This document shows positions 63,739 to 64,000 of a DNA stretch of 64,000 nucleotides, one piece after another; positions within the stretch are counted from its first letter, which is position 1, and each line of letters begins with the position of its first letter. The notes beneath the pieces are model-generated. The model was not told where the DNA came from, made no database searches, and worked only from the letters and a program-made list of their open reading frames with translations. This DNA comes from DATJPR01 sp035506295 (GTDB lineage: Bacteria > Bacteroidota > Ignavibacteria > UBA10030 > UBA6906). Both the position numbers and the translations under genes were made by a program. The stretch covers positions 1 through 64,000 of the forward strand of contig DATJPR010000120.1 of the NCBI GenBank assembly GCA_035506295.1, written 5' to 3'.

Positions 63739-64000
63739 TAGATGTGGTAGTTGGGGGACTCTTGCGTGATGGCGACATCATGGGGATGGCTCTCCCGGAG
63801 TCCCGCATCGGTCATCTTCACAAACTTCGCCGAACGTTGCATCGCGCGGATGTCCGGCGCGCCGCAATACCCCATAGCCGCACGAAGCCCACCGACCATC
63901 TGGTACACCGTGTCTCCCAGGGGTCCCTTGTACGGAACACGGCCTTCGATTCCTTCAGGAACAAGCTTCTGCAGATCGTCTTCGGCATCCTGGAAATACC
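63738..64000 (-). CDS. guaB: IMP dehydrogenase (partial, C-terminal end)
   Basis: The reverse strand reads ...GYFQDAEDDLQKLVPEGIEGRVPYKGPLGDTVYQMVGGLRAAMGYCGAPDIRAMQRSAKFVKMTDAGLRESHPHDVAITQESPNYHI and stops at 63738. This is the end of GuaB: the mobile-flap part LVPEGIEGRVPYKG and the C-terminal HDVAITQESPNY. Rate-limiting step to guanine nucleotides. The N-terminus lies beyond the right edge. First gene of the long minus-strand run in this window. Confidence 0.95.
   Translation of the reverse strand, partial: YFQDAEDDLQKLVPEGIEGRVPYKGPLGDTVYQMVGGLRAAMGYCGAPDIRAMQRSAKFVKMTDAGLRESHPHDVAITQESPNYHI

Noticed and set aside
1..64000. CRISPR arrays, prophage, transposases, rRNA and tRNA genes
   Set aside because: I saw no evenly spaced direct repeats, integrase or transposase motifs, rRNA blocks or convincing tRNA cloverleaf. 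Scanning by eye is weaker than a covariance-model search, so a single tRNA could be missed.

Overview
The window carries about 45 protein genes at high density and moderately high GC, with no rRNA, tRNA, CRISPR, phage or insertion-sequence signal that I could find. The closest fit is a high-GC member of the Bacteroidota/Ignavibacteriota side of the FCB group. The reasons are a subtilisin-like protease with a C-terminal NPFNP-type secretion (T9SS sorting) domain, a PorD-like (DUF4835) protein, a PorV/PorQ-like outer-membrane protein, and a lysine 6-transaminase next to an aldehyde dehydrogenase. The placement is inference from gene content, not from a marker tree.

Layout. 1-1.5 kb: 5'-end portion of mnmA and an acetyltransferase (minus). 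1.6-7 kb: an outer-membrane/secretion block, with a barrel protein and a PorV-like protein (minus) divergent from a PorD-like protein and a TPR protein (plus). 7-12 kb: AlaX editing protein, cytochrome c, peptidase T with an OPT peptide transporter, and a Nudix hydrolase. 12-15 kb: a free-standing receiver coupled to a PEBP protein, then a lipoprotein and a coiled-coil membrane protein. 15-20 kb: M64 peptidase, metallophosphoesterase and M28B peptidase. 20-26 kb: a zinc-finger/SpoIIE phosphatase fusion, a LysE exporter, a GT9-like protein and aconitase with a very basic tail. 26-31 kb: clpS-alaS, gmhA, a polyprenyl-phosphate sugar transferase and a small membrane protein. 31-33 kb: groEL-groES under a CIRCE operator. 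33-38 kb: GH13 enzyme, rsmI, nadE and the secreted S8 protease. 38-44.6 kb: a minus-strand run plsY-htrA-purB-aldehyde dehydrogenase-lat. 44.8-51.7 kb: larB-ldh, then a GDP-mannose pyrophosphorylase/mutase-like fusion, PTS IIA, a hypothetical protein, lgt and rlmB (plus). 51.7-64 kb: a long minus-strand run with many overlapping genes, from guaB through an M24 peptidase, a GT4, purD, a GT39-like protein, an epimerase, meaB, an acyl-CoA dehydrogenase, an acyl-CoA carboxylase beta subunit and a hypothetical protein to an NtrC-type regulator.

Together the genes describe a peptide- and amino-acid-using heterotroph. It has peptide uptake plus cytosolic and secreted peptidases, lysine and acyl-CoA degradation, a TCA enzyme, lactate metabolism, and an envelope with heptose/mannose-type glycans, lipoproteins and probably type IX secretion. 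The most unusual items are the aconitase with a histone-like basic tail, the DksA-type zinc-finger/phosphatase fusion, the mutase-like domain without catalytic motifs, the larB-ldh coupling and a perfect 30-bp palindrome. I did not find a clearly novel multi-gene defence or mobile system.
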